A DNA stretch of 33,892 bases from positions 190,457 through 224,348 of the forward strand of contig NZ_LT607418.1 of assembly GCF_900095225.1 (NCBI RefSeq). The letters are read 5' to 3'. Shown one piece after another: positions 1 through 9,391 of this stretch (positions are counted from its first letter, which is position 1; each line of letters opens with the position of its first letter). The stretch comes from Pseudomonas sp. UMAB-08 (GTDB taxonomy: Bacteria; Pseudomonadota; Gammaproteobacteria; Pseudomonadales; Pseudomonadaceae). The notes under the pieces were generated by a model that made no database searches, was not told the DNA's origin, and was given only the letters and a program-made list of their open reading frames with translations. The position numbers were made by a program, and so were the translations under genes.

Positions 1-756
1 CCCACGCCGGTGTCCGCACGTGCGCCCTTCGATGACGCCAGTTGCACGCTGATTGAAGCGCTGAAGCCCGAGATCGTCAGCTTTCATTTCGGCTTGCCAG
101 ATCAAGCGTTGCTGGATCGGGTCAAAGCTACCGGAGCCAAGGTCATTTCCTCTGCTACCACCGTCGAGGAGGCTGTCTGGCTGGAGCAAAACGGCTGTGA
201 CGCGATCATCGCCATGGGCTACGAAGCCGGAGGTCATCGAGGGATGTTCCTCAGTAAGGACCTCTACACTCAGATCGGAACCCTGGCGTTGGTGCCGCAG
301 GTAGTAGACGCCGTCAGCGTGCCAGTGATTGCAGCGGGTGGCATTGGCGATGCGCGCGGTATTGTCGCGGCATTCGCGCTGGGAGCATCGGCGGTCCAAC
401 TGGGCACGGTCTATCTCTTCTGCCCGGAAGCCAAGGTGACGACACCGCACTACCAGGCGCTGCGTAGCGCCAAGGGAAGCCAGACGGCATTGACCAACAT
501 TTTCACCGGCAGACCAGCCCGGGGCATCGTCAACCGGATCATGCGCGAACGGGGCCCGATCAGTGATGACGCACCCGCGTTCCCCTTGGCCGGCGGCGCG
601 TTGATGCCCCTGCGCGCCAAGTCCGAACCGCAAGGCAGCGGCGACTTCATGAACCTCTGGGCCGGTCAGGCAGTCGGGCTGAAGCATGAATTGTCGGCAG
701 GCGTATTGACCCGTCTACTGGCCACTCAAGCGTTGGAAAAATTGACCGGGCACTGA
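1..756 (+). CDS. Nitronate monooxygenase-like flavoprotein, 3' part only
   Basis: This reading frame is open from the first base of the window, so the gene starts upstream and only about the last 250 codons are seen. The residues match the C-terminal part of the FMN-dependent nitronate monooxygenase (2-nitropropane dioxygenase) TIM barrel. A GYEAGGHRG stretch (window residues about 73-81) carries the family's conserved EAGGH with the catalytic-site histidine. It is followed by PVIAAGGIGD and a GASAVQLGT phosphate/FMN-binding segment. Members oxidise alkyl nitronates to carbonyl compounds and nitrite, in the cytoplasm. The gene ends 9 bp before the ModE-type palindrome upstream of modA and points the same way, but is probably not part of that operon. 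The family is clear; the exact substrate is not. Confidence 0.85.
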   Translation, partial: PTPVSARAPFDDASCTLIEALKPEIVSFHFGLPDQALLDRVKATGAKVISSATTVEEAVWLEQNGCDAIIAMGYEAGGHRGMFLSKDLYTQIGTLALVPQVVDAVSVPVIAAGGIGDARGIVAAFALGASAVQLGTVYLFCPEAKVTTPHYQALRSAKGSQTALTNIFTGRPARGIVNRIMRERGPISDDAPAFPLAGGALMPLRAKSEPQGSGDFMNLWAGQAVGLKHELSAGVLTRLLATQALEKLTGH

Positions 757-764
757 GATGATCA

Positions 765-1610
<846 letters not shown>

Positions 1611-2291
1611 ATGCCACTGAACAGCGACGATATTGCGGCCATCTGGCTGACGCTGAAACTGGCGTCATTGACCACGGTCATCCTGATCCTGATCGGCACG
1701 CCCATCGCCCTATGGCTGGCGCACACTCGTTCGTGGCTCAAGGGGCCGGTGGCTGCGGTGGTCGCTCTGCCGCTGGTGCTGCCGCCAACGGTCATTGGCT
1801 TCTACCTGCTGCTGGCGATGGGGCCTAACGGCATGGTCGGACACTTCACCCAGAGTATCGGGCTTGGAACGCTGACCTTCAGCTTCCCCGGCCTGGTGAT
1901 CGGCTCCGTCATCTACTCGATGCCCTTTGTCGTACAGCCACTGCAAAACGCCTTCGCTGCCATTGGCAAGCGACCCCTGGAGGTCGCGGCCACCCTGCGC
2001 GCCGGCCCGTGGGACACCTTCTTCAGTGTGATGTTGCCACTGGCTCGCCCCGGCTTTATCACGGGCGCCATTCTCGGGTTTGCCCATACCGTGGGCGAGT
2101 TTGGCGTGGTGCTGATGATCGGTGGCAATATCCCGGAAAAAACCCGCGTGGTTTCCGTGCAGATCTACGACCACGTCGAGTCGATGGAATACCTGCAAGC
2201 GCATTGGCTGGCCGGGGCTATGTTGGTTTTTTCTTTCCTGGTTCTACTGGCGCTGTACTCAAGCGGCAAAACCAAAGCAAGCTGGAGTTGA
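1611..2291 (+). CDS. modB: Molybdate ABC transporter permease ModB
   Basis: Inner-membrane permease of the molybdate transporter, 226 residues. Its ATG immediately follows the modA TAA, suggesting tight translational linkage. The sequence shows about five hydrophobic segments. The cytoplasmic EAA loop [20 protein letters not shown] (about residues 123-142), which docks on the ATPase, is followed by the family-typical [22 protein letters not shown]. Length and motifs are normal for ModB; the related CysT/CysW permeases are less likely given modA and modC on either side. Regulation is expected through the shared upstream ModE box. Confidence 0.95.
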   Translation: MPLNSDDIAAIWLTLKLASLTTVILILIGTPIALWLAHTRSWLKGPVAAVVALPLVLPPTVIGFYLLLAMGPNGMVGHFTQSIGLGTLTFSFPGLVIGSVIYSMPFVVQPLQNAFAAIGKRPLEVAATLRAGPWDTFFSVMLPLARPGFITGAILGFAHTVGEFGVVLMIGGNIPEKTRVVSVQIYDHVESMEYLQAHWLAGAMLVFSFLVLLALYSSGKTKASWS

Positions 2292-2295
2292 GCAG

Positions 2296-3384
2296 ATGAC
2301 CTCGCAGATACAGGTGCGCCTGCAAGTGGCCTATCCCGGTTTTGAGCTGGATGTCGACCTCGCATTGCCAGGCCATGGTGTGACGGCGCTGTATGGCCAC
2401 TCCGGCTCAGGAAAAACAACCTGCTTGCGCTGTATCGCCGGGCTGGAGAAAGCGCGACAGGGCTTCATTCAGATTAATGGTGAAGTCTGGCAGGACAACG
2501 ACCGAGGCATTTTCCTCCCGCCACATAAACGTGCGCTGGGGTATGTGTTTCAGGAGGCCAGTCTCTTCCCGCATCTGTCGGTAAGGGGCAACCTGGAATT
2601 CGGACTGCGGCGTATTGCGAGCAGTCAGCGCAAGGTGCAACTGGATCAAGCCAGCACATTGCTGGGTATCGATCACCTGCTCGAGCGCCACACCGACAAC
2701 CTCTCCGGCGGCGAGCGACAACGTGTCGGCATCGCTCGCGCCCTGCTGACCAGCCCACGCTTGTTATTACTCGACGAACCTCTGGCGGCGCTGGACACCC
2801 AACGCAAGAGCGAAATCCTGCCGTATCTGGAGCGCCTTCACGATGAGCTGGAAATCCCCATGCTCTATGTCAGCCACTCTCAGGACGAAGTTGCGCGGCT
2901 GTCCGATCACATTGTCGTGTTAAGCGAGGGCAAAGCCTTGGCCAGTGGCCCCATCGGTGAAACCTTGGCACGTCTCGACCTGCCGATGGCGACCGGCGAC
3001 GATGCCGGCGTAGTGGTCGAAGGCGTCGTCAGCGCTTATGACCCCCACTATCAATTGCTGACGTTGCACCTGCCTGGCAGCGACCTGAAAGTTCGTGTCG
3101 CACATTCACCCCTGTCGGTCGGCAAGACCCTGCGTTTTAAGGTGCAAGCCCGGGACGTGAGCCTGAACCTGCAGCCCGATGAGCAAAGCAGCATTCTCAA
3201 CCGCTTGCCTGTGACCGTCATCAGCGAAATCGCTGCCGACAACAGGGCGCACGTACTGGTCCGACTCGACGCGGCCGGCACGCCATTGCTCGCGCGGATT
3301 ACCCGTTACTCCCGCGATCAACTGCGCCTGTACCCCGGCCAGCATCTATGGGCACAGATCAAGTCGGTAGCGGTGTTGGCGTAG
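2296..3384 (+). CDS. modC: Molybdate ABC transporter ATP-binding protein ModC
   Basis: ATPase that powers molybdate import. I chose the ATG at 2296 because it has GGAG 8 bp upstream and yields a normal 362-residue ModC; the frame stays open further upstream inside modB, but that part is a shadow. It has Walker A GHSGSGKT (34-41), Q-loop [13 protein letters not shown] (about 84-96), signature LSGGERQR (136-143), Walker B LLLLDEP (156-162) and a switch histidine in YVSHSQDE. The C-terminal 70-80 residues form a TOBE/MOP-like molybdate-binding domain that couples intracellular molybdate to transport. Its last 26 bp overlap the 3' end of the convergent HTH gene. Confidence 0.96.
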   Translation: MTSQIQVRLQVAYPGFELDVDLALPGHGVTALYGHSGSGKTTCLRCIAGLEKARQGFIQINGEVWQDNDRGIFLPPHKRALGYVFQEASLFPHLSVRGNLEFGLRRIASSQRKVQLDQASTLLGIDHLLERHTDNLSGGERQRVGIARALLTSPRLLLLDEPLAALDTQRKSEILPYLERLHDELEIPMLYVSHSQDEVARLSDHIVVLSEGKALASGPIGETLARLDLPMATGDDAGVVVEGVVSAYDPHYQLLTLHLPGSDLKVRVAHSPLSVGKTLRFKVQARDVSLNLQPDEQSSILNRLPVTVISEIAADNRAHVLVRLDAAGTPLLARITRYSRDQLRLYPGQHLWAQIKSVAVLA

Positions 3385-3751
3385 CGCACACGTAGGGTTG
3401 AGTGGCTTTACCGTTGACTTGGTAGGTGGTCGACAACTCTTCAATCTTCAGCAGGAAGTGACGGACCGCGTGCTGAACTTCGACGAACAACGCGTCAGGC
3501 GGCTCGGCGTGCGTTATTTTGTTCAAGGCGTTTTCGGCAGTTACACCTGAGCTGCGCTTGTTAGTCAGAACATACAAAACATCGACACCTACGCTCGCCA
3601 GGGCGACCAGATAATCGGCCTTCGGCACACGCTCGCCGCTTTCATACTTGCCCTGCGCGTTTACAGCAACGCCGCCAAGAAGCCCCATTTCCCGCTGCGA
3701 ATACCCTAACCGTTTGCGTTCTTGCCTGATCCTGAAGCCTATCTCACTCAT
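3359..3751 (-). CDS. Small Xre/Cro-CI family DNA-binding regulator
   Basis: About 130 residues. The N-terminal 60 form an HTH_3 fold: [19 protein letters not shown], then [22 protein letters not shown], the typical Xre recognition helix followed by a YESGxRxP turn. The C-terminal half is unlike any effector domain I recognise and may dimerise. I favour the methionine beginning MSEIGFRIR; a start five codons earlier (3766) is possible and neither has a strong ribosome-binding site. This type is common in pseudomonads, often prophage-derived or a lone regulator; its targets are unknown. The gene is convergent with modC and overlaps its last 26 bp, so the two mRNAs are complementary there. Confidence 0.8.
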   Translation of the reverse strand: MSEIGFRIRQERKRLGYSQREMGLLGGVAVNAQGKYESGERVPKADYLVALASVGVDVLYVLTNKRSSGVTAENALNKITHAEPPDALFVEVQHAVRHFLLKIEELSTTYQVNGKATQPYVCATPTPLPT

Positions 3752-4022
3752 TGGCCTGACTACCATTGTGTTATTGACCCCTAAAGTTTCTCAAAAAAAA
3801 TCGGGGATTTGAATGCTTGCGATCCACCAAAAGCGACGATTGGTCGGAACAGCGTCCTTGCGATACAGCCCACAATAAGCGCAACCATTCATTCGAATTG
3901 CATGGCAGTCGTTTGGATTGCTTTTAGTTGCCCTATAGACAAACCACGACCTGTAACGCATCAATGAAAATACGACAGTAAAATGCATCTTCAGTCGTCG
4001 GCACTTCTTATAAGGCTTGATC

Positions 4023-6701
4023 ATGACCTCGCAGCGCAACACACCTGACAATCAAAAGCTCTCGGCTCTCTTGGTGAACAGTTCAGGCTTCGTCAGAGTG
4101 CGTGGCGCCCGGGAACACAACTTACAAAACGTGGATGTCGATATCCCACGTGATGCGTTGGTGGTGTTTACCGGCGTGTCAGGATCAGGCAAATCTTCGC
4201 TGGCGTTCTCCACGCTGTACGCGGAAGCGCAGCGGCGGTACTTCGAATCGGTCGCGCCTTATGCACGGCGTCTGATTGATCAAGTTGGCGTGCCCGATGT
4301 CGACTCCATCGAAGGCCTGCCTCCGGCCGTCGCCCTGCAGCAACAACGTGGCACACCGAGTACACGCTCATCCGTAGGCAGCGTCACGACACTCTCGAGC
4401 TTGATCCGAATGCTGTATTCGCGTGCCGGCAGCTACCCTGCAGGACAGCCCATGCTGTATGCCGAAGACTTCTCGCCCAACACACCGCAAGGTGCCTGCC
4501 CCCAGTGCCATGGTTTGGGCCGGGTCTACGAGGTAACAGAACAATCAATGGTCCCGGACGACGCGCTAACCATCCGTCAGCGCGCCGTGGCAGCTTGGCC
4601 AACCGCGTGGCAAGGACAGAATCTGCGCGACATCCTGGTGACTCTGGGCTACGACGTCGATATCCCCTGGCGCGATTTGCCTAAGGAACAGCGGGACTGG
4701 ATTCTGTTCACCGACGAACAGCCCACCGCGCCCGTTTATGCCGGGCTAACGCCACAAGAAACAAGGCAAGCGCTCAAGCGCAAACTTGAACCCAGCTACC
4801 AAGGCACCTTTACCGGGGCTCGCCGCTATGTTCTGCACACCTTTGCCCACTCGCAAAGTGCCCTGATGAAAAAGCGCGTCGCGCACTTCATGCTCGGCAG
4901 CCAGTGTCCCTTATGCTCAGGCAAACGCCTCACACGTGAAGCCTTGTCGGTGACCTTCGCCGGTTTAGACATTGGCGAACTATCGCAAATGCCCTTGCTG
5001 CGCCTCGCAGAGGTATTACGTCCGGTTGCCGCAAATTCCTTCATCAATAACGAGACCGATGACAAGGATCGCGGCGAGCCGATCCTGAGTCGAGTCCAGA
5101 CTCAGGAAGCCCGCAAGCAACGCGTCGCTCACGGAGGCTCGGCGCATCAAGCCGCACCAGATGTCAGGCACACGCCCAACCTGTCCGTGGAAAAACGCCT
5201 GGCAGCCCAGCGTATTGCTCAGGATTTGCTGGCAAGGGTCAGCACCCTGACCGACCTGGGCCTCGGCTATTTGGCCCTGGAACGCAGCACACCGACGCTT
5301 TCATCCGGCGAGTTGCAGCGTCTGCGCCTGGCAACCCAGTTGGGCTCCCAACTGTTCGGCGTCATCTATGTGCTGGACGAACCCTCCGCAGGCTTGCATC
5401 CCGCTGACGGCGAGGCACTGTTCGACGCGTTGCAGCGACTAAAAGCGGCTGGCAATTCATTGTTTGTGGTGGAACATGACCTGGAAACCATGCGCCGCGC
5501 TGACTGGCTGATCGATGTCGGCCCCGCAGCCGGCGAGCATGGTGGTCGCGTGTTATACAGCGGACCGCCTGCCGGGCTGGCGCATGTCAAAGCGTCTCAG
5601 ACACGGCTGCATCTATTTGCTGAGCCCTCGCCCCTGCTTCAAACCAGGCGCGAGGCAAAGGGCTGGCTTCAACTAAAGGGCATCACCCGCAATAATCTGA
5701 ACAACCTTTCAGCCCGATTCCCATTGGGTTGCTTTACGGCCGTCACCGGCATTTCCGGATCAGGCAAGTCGAGCCTGGTTAGCCAGGCGTTGCTGGAGTT
5801 GGTCGGGACACACCTAGGGCGCAGCGCTTCTAGCGCAGAACAAGAAGAATTAAGCCTCGAAGATGATGCACCGCCCGTCAGCACCGGGCAGGTCACGGCG
5901 GGCCTGGAGTCCATTCGGCGACTGGTGCAGGTCGACCAAAAACCTATCGGACGCACGCCCCGCTCAAACCTGGCGACCTACACCGGGTTGTTCGACAGTG
6001 TCCGCAAGCTGTTCGCGACAACGCCACAGGCACGTGAAAAAAATTACGACGCTGGTCAGTTCTCTTTCAACGTCGCCAAAGGCCGCTGCCCGACGTGCGA
6101 AGGAGAAGGTTTCGTCAGTGTGGAATTACTGTTCATGCCCAGCGTCTACGCGCCATGCCCAACCTGCCATGGTGCGCGCTATAACCAGGAAACATTGGCA
6201 GTCACCTGGGAGGACCTGAACATCGCACAAGTGCTGCAACTCACAGTGGACGACGCCGTCAGGGTATTTGCTCAGCACCCAAGCGTGCTGCGCGCACTAT
6301 CGGTGTTGAGCGATATCGGCCTGGGCTATCTGCGACTTGGCCAGCCGGCAACCGAGCTTTCAGGCGGTGAAGCGCAAAGGATCAAACTGGCTACCGAGTT
6401 GCAACGCATTCAACGCGGCGCCACGCTCTACGTTCTCGACGAACCCACAACCGGGTTACACCCTTGCGATGTCGATCGTCTCCTCAAACAACTCAACAGC
6501 CTGGTGGACGCTGGGCATACGGTCATCGTCGTCGAACATGAAATGCGCGTCGTGGCCCAAAGCGACTGGGTCATCGACATCGGCCCGGGTGCGGGCGACC
6601 AAGGCGGCAAGCTAGTGGCTCACGGCACACCAGAGACCGTTGCCCATGTTAAAACGAGCAAGACGGCACCATTTTTGGCGAAAGCATTGGCAGGGCGATG
6701 A
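4023..6701 (+). CDS. Class II UvrA-like ABC ATPase (UvrA2-type paralogue)
   Basis: 892 residues from the ATG at 4023 (AAGG 8 bp upstream; an in-frame TTG at 4017 is less likely). It has two ABC ATPase modules: Walker A GVSGSGKSS (51-59) and GISGSGKSS (576-584), signatures LSSGELQR (427-434) and LSGGEAQR, and Walker B VLDEP twice. Zinc-binding cysteine pairs CPQC (159-162), CPLC (295-298), CPTC (689-692) and CPTC (712-715) are present. Canonical UvrA is about 940 residues and carries a UvrB-binding domain after the first zinc module; here that region differs and the peptide GLPPAVALQQQRGTPSTRS replaces the usual SPAISIDQK-type stretch. This fits the shorter UvrA2 class, associated with DNA-damage or drug tolerance. 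Substrate unknown; lies tail to tail with the cupin gene, 1 bp apart. Confidence 0.9.
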   Translation: MTSQRNTPDNQKLSALLVNSSGFVRVRGAREHNLQNVDVDIPRDALVVFTGVSGSGKSSLAFSTLYAEAQRRYFESVAPYARRLIDQVGVPDVDSIEGLPPAVALQQQRGTPSTRSSVGSVTTLSSLIRMLYSRAGSYPAGQPMLYAEDFSPNTPQGACPQCHGLGRVYEVTEQSMVPDDALTIRQRAVAAWPTAWQGQNLRDILVTLGYDVDIPWRDLPKEQRDWILFTDEQPTAPVYAGLTPQETRQALKRKLEPSYQGTFTGARRYVLHTFAHSQSALMKKRVAHFMLGSQCPLCSGKRLTREALSVTFAGLDIGELSQMPLLRLAEVLRPVAANSFINNETDDKDRGEPILSRVQTQEARKQRVAHGGSAHQAAPDVRHTPNLSVEKRLAAQRIAQDLLARVSTLTDLGLGYLALERSTPTLSSGELQRLRLATQLGSQLFGVIYVLDEPSAGLHPADGEALFDALQRLKAAGNSLFVVEHDLETMRRADWLIDVGPAAGEHGGRVLYSGPPAGLAHVKASQTRLHLFAEPSPLLQTRREAKGWLQLKGITRNNLNNLSARFPLGCFTAVTGISGSGKSSLVSQALLELVGTHLGRSASSAEQEELSLEDDAPPVSTGQVTAGLESIRRLVQVDQKPIGRTPRSNLATYTGLFDSVRKLFATTPQAREKNYDAGQFSFNVAKGRCPTCEGEGFVSVELLFMPSVYAPCPTCHGARYNQETLAVTWEDLNIAQVLQLTVDDAVRVFAQHPSVLRALSVLSDIGLGYLRLGQPATELSGGEAQRIKLATELQRIQRGATLYVLDEPTTGLHPCDVDRLLKQLNSLVDAGHTVIVVEHEMRVVAQSDWVIDIGPGAGDQGGKLVAHGTPETVAHVKTSKTAPFLAKALAGR

Positions 6702-6702
6702 C

Positions 6703-7182
6703 CTAATACGGGCTGCCATCCTTATGATTAAACAGCCACTGGCCGTCCGCCTGCAGCGCCACCTCAAGATCATCATCGGGATAACTCACCGTATCGCCTG
6801 ATGCGCGATCCCCCACCTCCAGAATCACACAGTCGGACTCAGTGCGATTCTCAAGATGATGCGGCGTCGCACCTGCCGCAAACCCGGCCACCATACCGGG
6901 CCGCAGCCTGGTTTCACCCTCATTGGTGAATAACGTGGGTTCGCCCTCAAGGACGTAGATGAACTCGTCCTGCCGAGAATGGCAATGATGCAGCGCGGAT
7001 ACCGCCCCCGGTGACAGTCGAGTCAGGTTTACACCAAAGTTCTTGATACCGAAAATATCGCCCAGCGGATGCTTGATCCTGCCCGACATAAGCGAGGCGA
7101 ACGGTTCAGGGTAGCTGCTCGGCTTAGCCCGTTTCGGAGCGTCAGCCGCCATAATGGCAGTTGGACTTTTTATAGATGACAT
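6703..7182 (-). CDS. Cupin-domain protein
   Basis: About 159 residues, starting at the ATG at 7182 behind a GGGGAGAGG ribosome-binding site. Residues about 50-130 form one cupin barrel. Motif 1 includes SALHHCHSRQDEFIYVLEGEP, with the H-x3-H...E metal-ligand pattern; motif 2 includes GMVAGFAAGATPHHLENRT with the second-motif histidine. Small cupins of this kind are often metal-dependent isomerases, dioxygenases or binding proteins, and the sequence does not say which. The protein has no signal peptide and is probably cytoplasmic. It is convergent with the uvrA-like gene, and the context does not reveal a pathway. Confidence 0.85.
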   Translation of the reverse strand: MSSIKSPTAIMAADAPKRAKPSSYPEPFASLMSGRIKHPLGDIFGIKNFGVNLTRLSPGAVSALHHCHSRQDEFIYVLEGEPTLFTNEGETRLRPGMVAGFAAGATPHHLENRTESDCVILEVGDRASGDTVSYPDDDLEVALQADGQWLFNHKDGSPY

Positions 7183-7185
7183 CAA

Positions 7186-7529
7186 CCTCTCCCCGTTTTC
7201 ACGTTCTGATTGCCCGCGCCAGGCTCAATATGGCTCAAGAGGCGCCTCACTTGAAGCCTGATCGGATATCTAGCGTAAGCGCGGTTTAGCTGATGAACCT
7301 GACGGGCGATCGCGCCGGTCGATATCCACTCGACTGCAGATCGACCAGGCCACGACAATCATTCCTGCTTGCCCTTCCCCGCGCTATGTCCCACAAGGTC
7401 CGGGAGAGTGCGTCTCTGTCACGACCCTACTTTTCTCCAGGCAATAAAAAACCCCGCGTGGGCAAGGTTTTTTTATCTTGGCAGTACGGCCTGATTACCT
7501 CAGCGCTGCACGCCTTTGATCAGGTCTAG
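7186..7529. other. Intergenic stretch without a convincing gene
   Basis: No coding region I can support lies between the cupin start and the putative integrase remnant. The only longer ORF (7293-7529, +) reads through a hairpin-like A/T-rich sequence and resembles nothing known. The stretch is probably the cupin promoter region plus mobile-element scar sequence. Confidence 0.6.
7446..7473. terminator. Terminator-like inverted repeat
   Basis: AAAAAACC (7446-7453) pairs exactly with GGTTTTTT (7466-7473) around a GC-rich 12-base centre. The T run on the + strand and A run on the left arm would allow bidirectional Rho-independent termination. The GC core pairs poorly, so this may be a decayed terminator. 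No gene clearly uses it. Confidence 0.35.
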
Positions 7530-7622
7530 CTGGAGGGCGTGACCCTGTGCCGGCTGGATCTGCATGGAGCAATGACCGAGCAGTACATCCGCAAGGGCAA
7601 GAAAGTCACCCCTACCCGATGA
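7530..7622 (+). pseudogene. Possible C-terminal remnant of a phage-type integrase
   Basis: A short frame running from just after an in-frame TAG (7527-7529) to TGA (7620-7622) encodes a tail ending AMTEQYIRKGKKVTPTR. The A-M-T-x-x-Y-I-R pattern resembles the catalytic-tyrosine region of tyrosine recombinases (GH...AMTxxYIR). Everything upstream (Arg-His-Arg residues) is gone, so only a decayed 3' end would remain. Its position about 80 bp from the 3' end of tRNA-Leu fits an old integration site. The match is short and could be chance. Confidence 0.4.
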
Positions 7623-7654
7623 ATTGCGACCCAAAGCCATAATTGCGACCCAAA
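7622..7654. repeat. Two direct copies of AATTGCGACCCAAA
   Basis: The 14-bp word AATTGCGACCCAAA occurs at 7622-7635 and again at 7641-7654, a 19-bp period with only GCCAT between. Repeated short words close to an end are a feature of IS21-family insertion sequences, so this may be the remnant of an IS terminus. No transposase is nearby. The first copy begins inside the stop codon of the putative integrase remnant. Confidence 0.6.
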
Positions 7655-7695
7655 AACAAACAAGGGCCTACATGCGATATCGCGTGTAAGCCCTT
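7655..7695 (-). terminator. Rho-independent terminator after tRNA-Leu
   Basis: On the minus strand, AAGGGC (7695-7690) pairs with GCCCTT (7667-7662), with additional imperfect pairing (ACACGCGATATCGCATGT) inside the stem. The hairpin is followed by TGTTTGTTTTTG. It lies 10 bp beyond the CCA end of tRNA-Leu and should end the tRNA transcript. Confidence 0.75.
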
Positions 7696-7704
7696 GATTT
7701 TAAA

Positions 7705-7791
7705 TGGTGCCCGAAGCCGGGGTCGAACCGGCACGTCCTTACGAACGAGGGATTTTAAGTCCCTTGCGTCTACCAATTTCGCCATTCGGGC
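7705..7791 (-). tRNA. tRNA-Leu (anticodon TAA)
   Basis: The minus strand folds as an 87-nt class II tRNA. The acceptor arm GCCCGAA pairs with TTCGGGC and is followed by an encoded ACCA end. The anticodon loop is CTTAAAA with anticodon TAA on an AGGGA/TCCCT stem. There is a long variable arm (CGTTCGTAAGGACG region) and a T-loop GGTTCGACCCC. The long variable arm and anticodon identify leucine (UUA decoding). It lies downstream of tRNA-Cys on the same strand. Its 3' end is the side facing the putative integrase remnant, a typical integration target. Confidence 0.97.
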
Positions 7792-7885
7792 GGTAGCGCG
7801 ATGTGCAGGGAATATATACACCCCTACCCTGTGAAGCAAGTTTACTGGTCCCGTCAATACGACAAAATATTGCGCGCGAAACCAA

Positions 7886-7921
7886 TAAAAAAGCTCCGTA
7901 AATCATGGATCTACGGAGCTT
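7886..7921 (-). terminator. Rho-independent terminator between tRNA-Cys and tRNA-Leu
   Basis: On the minus strand, AAGCTCCGTA (7921-7912) and TACGGAGCTT (7900-7891) form a perfect 10-bp stem with an 11-base loop, followed by TTTTTA. It sits 8 bp after the tRNA-Cys CCA end. Its presence implies that tRNA-Leu, further downstream, has its own promoter or relies on readthrough. Confidence 0.85.
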
Positions 7922-7929
7922 GTTTATGA

Positions 7930-8003
7930 TGGAGGCCGAGGTCGGAATCGAACCGGCGTAGGCGGATTTGCAATCCGCAGCATAACCATTTTGCTACTCG
8001 GCC
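7930..8003 (-). tRNA. tRNA-Cys (anticodon GCA)
   Basis: A 74-nt cloverleaf on the minus strand. The acceptor stem GGCCGAG pairs with CTCGGCC, followed by TCCA with an encoded CCA. The anticodon stem GCGGA/TCCGC encloses TTGCAAA with anticodon GCA, and the T-loop is GGTTCGATTCC. In many Pseudomonas genomes tRNA-Gly, tRNA-Cys and tRNA-Leu are clustered; here no tRNA-Gly is found upstream, up to the deacetylase gene. Confidence 0.97.
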
Positions 8004-8292
8004 CCAAACGTACAACGTCGATACAGCTGACATTGAACGCATACACACATAAGCTGAAAACTTGAATCTAATCTAGCTTCCAACTCTTTGAAATCTATAG
8101 GTTTTTTTGCATTCCCACATCAGGAATGGACGCAATTCTGGACTTGTTCGGATAGCATGTCAATCGCTGGAGGAAAATAATTCCACACTCTGCTCCCGCG
8201 AGCTCTCGACAGTCCGTTGATAAAGCAGCCATCTTGCGCGGTAGGCGCTGATCGCGCGCGCCCCGTGTTTCAACCGTTATAACTTCCTGAAA

Positions 8293-9192
8293 CTAATGCG
8301 AATTACTGTCCCAAAACCAGCTCCAGAACCCAGGCAACTGAACAGGCTCAGAACTGTCCCTGACGGTGCGCGCCATGACGGCATGCTGCAACGCTGATCG
8401 ATCATCGTAAAAAGGCTTGGCTGCGGTTGTCAGACCCGTCTCGCGCGCACTGTCGATCAGTATCTGTAGGTATTCCTGCGCGTGCCGAGCGGTGTAGCGG
8501 TTGAGGTCGTGAAACGTGACGACCACCGGAATAGCGCCATCGACCGCTGGTAACTCACCTGCAGCAATCCGTTCGCGCACTTCGGACAATTGCCTCAGCA
8601 TGCTGGACCGTCTGCGCAGGCTGAAATTGTAGCCCCAGATCTTGCCGTCATTCGCGCTCAGATCGGTCAGCAAAACGTGCATGCCATGCTGCTGATAGGC
8701 GGCGAAGGTGCGCTTGTCGTAATTCCAGAATGGCGGTCGCACCAAAGCCGGTGGCGCGCCGGTGATCGCAGCGATGTCCGCACTGCCTTCTGTTAGCGAC
8801 TGTTCCAGCGCTTCCGGGCTGAGAGAACGATGATTGGTATGCCCCGGCGTGGCGGTATGGAAGCCCAGCACGTGACCTTCGTCATATTCACGGTGCATGA
8901 TTTTTCGGCCCAGTTCGCTGCCGCCCGCCCGCGCCGCACGGGTCTGCACAAAAAACACTGCCTTGATGCCCGGCTGCACCGGATTATGGGCAAGATCATC
9001 GAGAACGGAGAGCGTCGGATTAAAAAAACCGGACGCGCTTGGCCCGTCGTCAAAGGTCAGCAAAAAACGGATAGGGGCTTGTGAGTGCAAACGCTGCTCA
9101 GTCTGTGGCGTCATTGCGACCGGCGCGCTGATACAACCCAGGAGGCCGACAGCGATAGCAAGCGCGGATAAAACGGTGACAATGTGCTTCAT
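8293..9192 (-). CDS. Polysaccharide deacetylase (NodB-fold) lipoprotein
   Basis: 299 residues. It begins with a lipoprotein signal peptide whose lipobox GLLGC places the lipidated cysteine at residue 20, so the protein is membrane-anchored and faces the periplasm. The carbohydrate esterase 4 (NodB) fold follows. Motif 1 is TFDDGPS (46-52) with the catalytic Asp pair. A histidine-rich segment GFHTATPGHTNH (110-121) is in the place of the metal-binding H-x3-H motif. RPPFWNYD is the motif 3 arginine loop, and a late TFHDLNRYT provides the usual second histidine. Such enzymes remove acetyl or formyl groups from chitin, peptidoglycan or exopolysaccharide; the substrate here is unknown. It is a single gene with no operon partner. 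Confidence 0.9.
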   Translation of the reverse strand: MKHIVTVLSALAIAVGLLGCISAPVAMTPQTEQRLHSQAPIRFLLTFDDGPSASGFFNPTLSVLDDLAHNPVQPGIKAVFFVQTRAARAGGSELGRKIMHREYDEGHVLGFHTATPGHTNHRSLSPEALEQSLTEGSADIAAITGAPPALVRPPFWNYDKRTFAAYQQHGMHVLLTDLSANDGKIWGYNFSLRRRSSMLRQLSEVRERIAAGELPAVDGAIPVVVTFHDLNRYTARHAQEYLQILIDSARETGLTTAAKPFYDDRSALQHAVMARTVRDSSEPVQLPGFWSWFWDSNSH

Positions 9193-9391
9193 ACTTCTAC
9201 CTTAGAGCGTCCCACGCCAGGGAAGACTGTCGGGCGAAGACAGATGGCGGCAAGTTATTCAAAGCCCATTGAGTGGCTGGCATTCCGGCGCAGTCGCGGG
9301 GAATGTCAAACGTGTCGTTCCCTGACCGTAGATTCGCTACTATATTTGTTCCGCGTTTCTTTTCTGCGGATTTCTTCATTTTGGAGCTCGA

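Noticed and set aside
2122..2295. Upstream extension of modC
   Set aside because: It would lie inside modB in another frame; the ATG at 2296 has a ribosome-binding site and gives normal ModC length.
3791..4051. 86-codon ORF on the minus strand upstream of the uvrA-like gene
   Set aside because: It overlaps the uvrA-like start, has no ribosome-binding site or recognisable motif, and its composition is unlike the neighbours.
7293..7529. 78-codon ORF before the integrase-like remnant
   Set aside because: Runs through a terminator-like hairpin and has no recognisable features.
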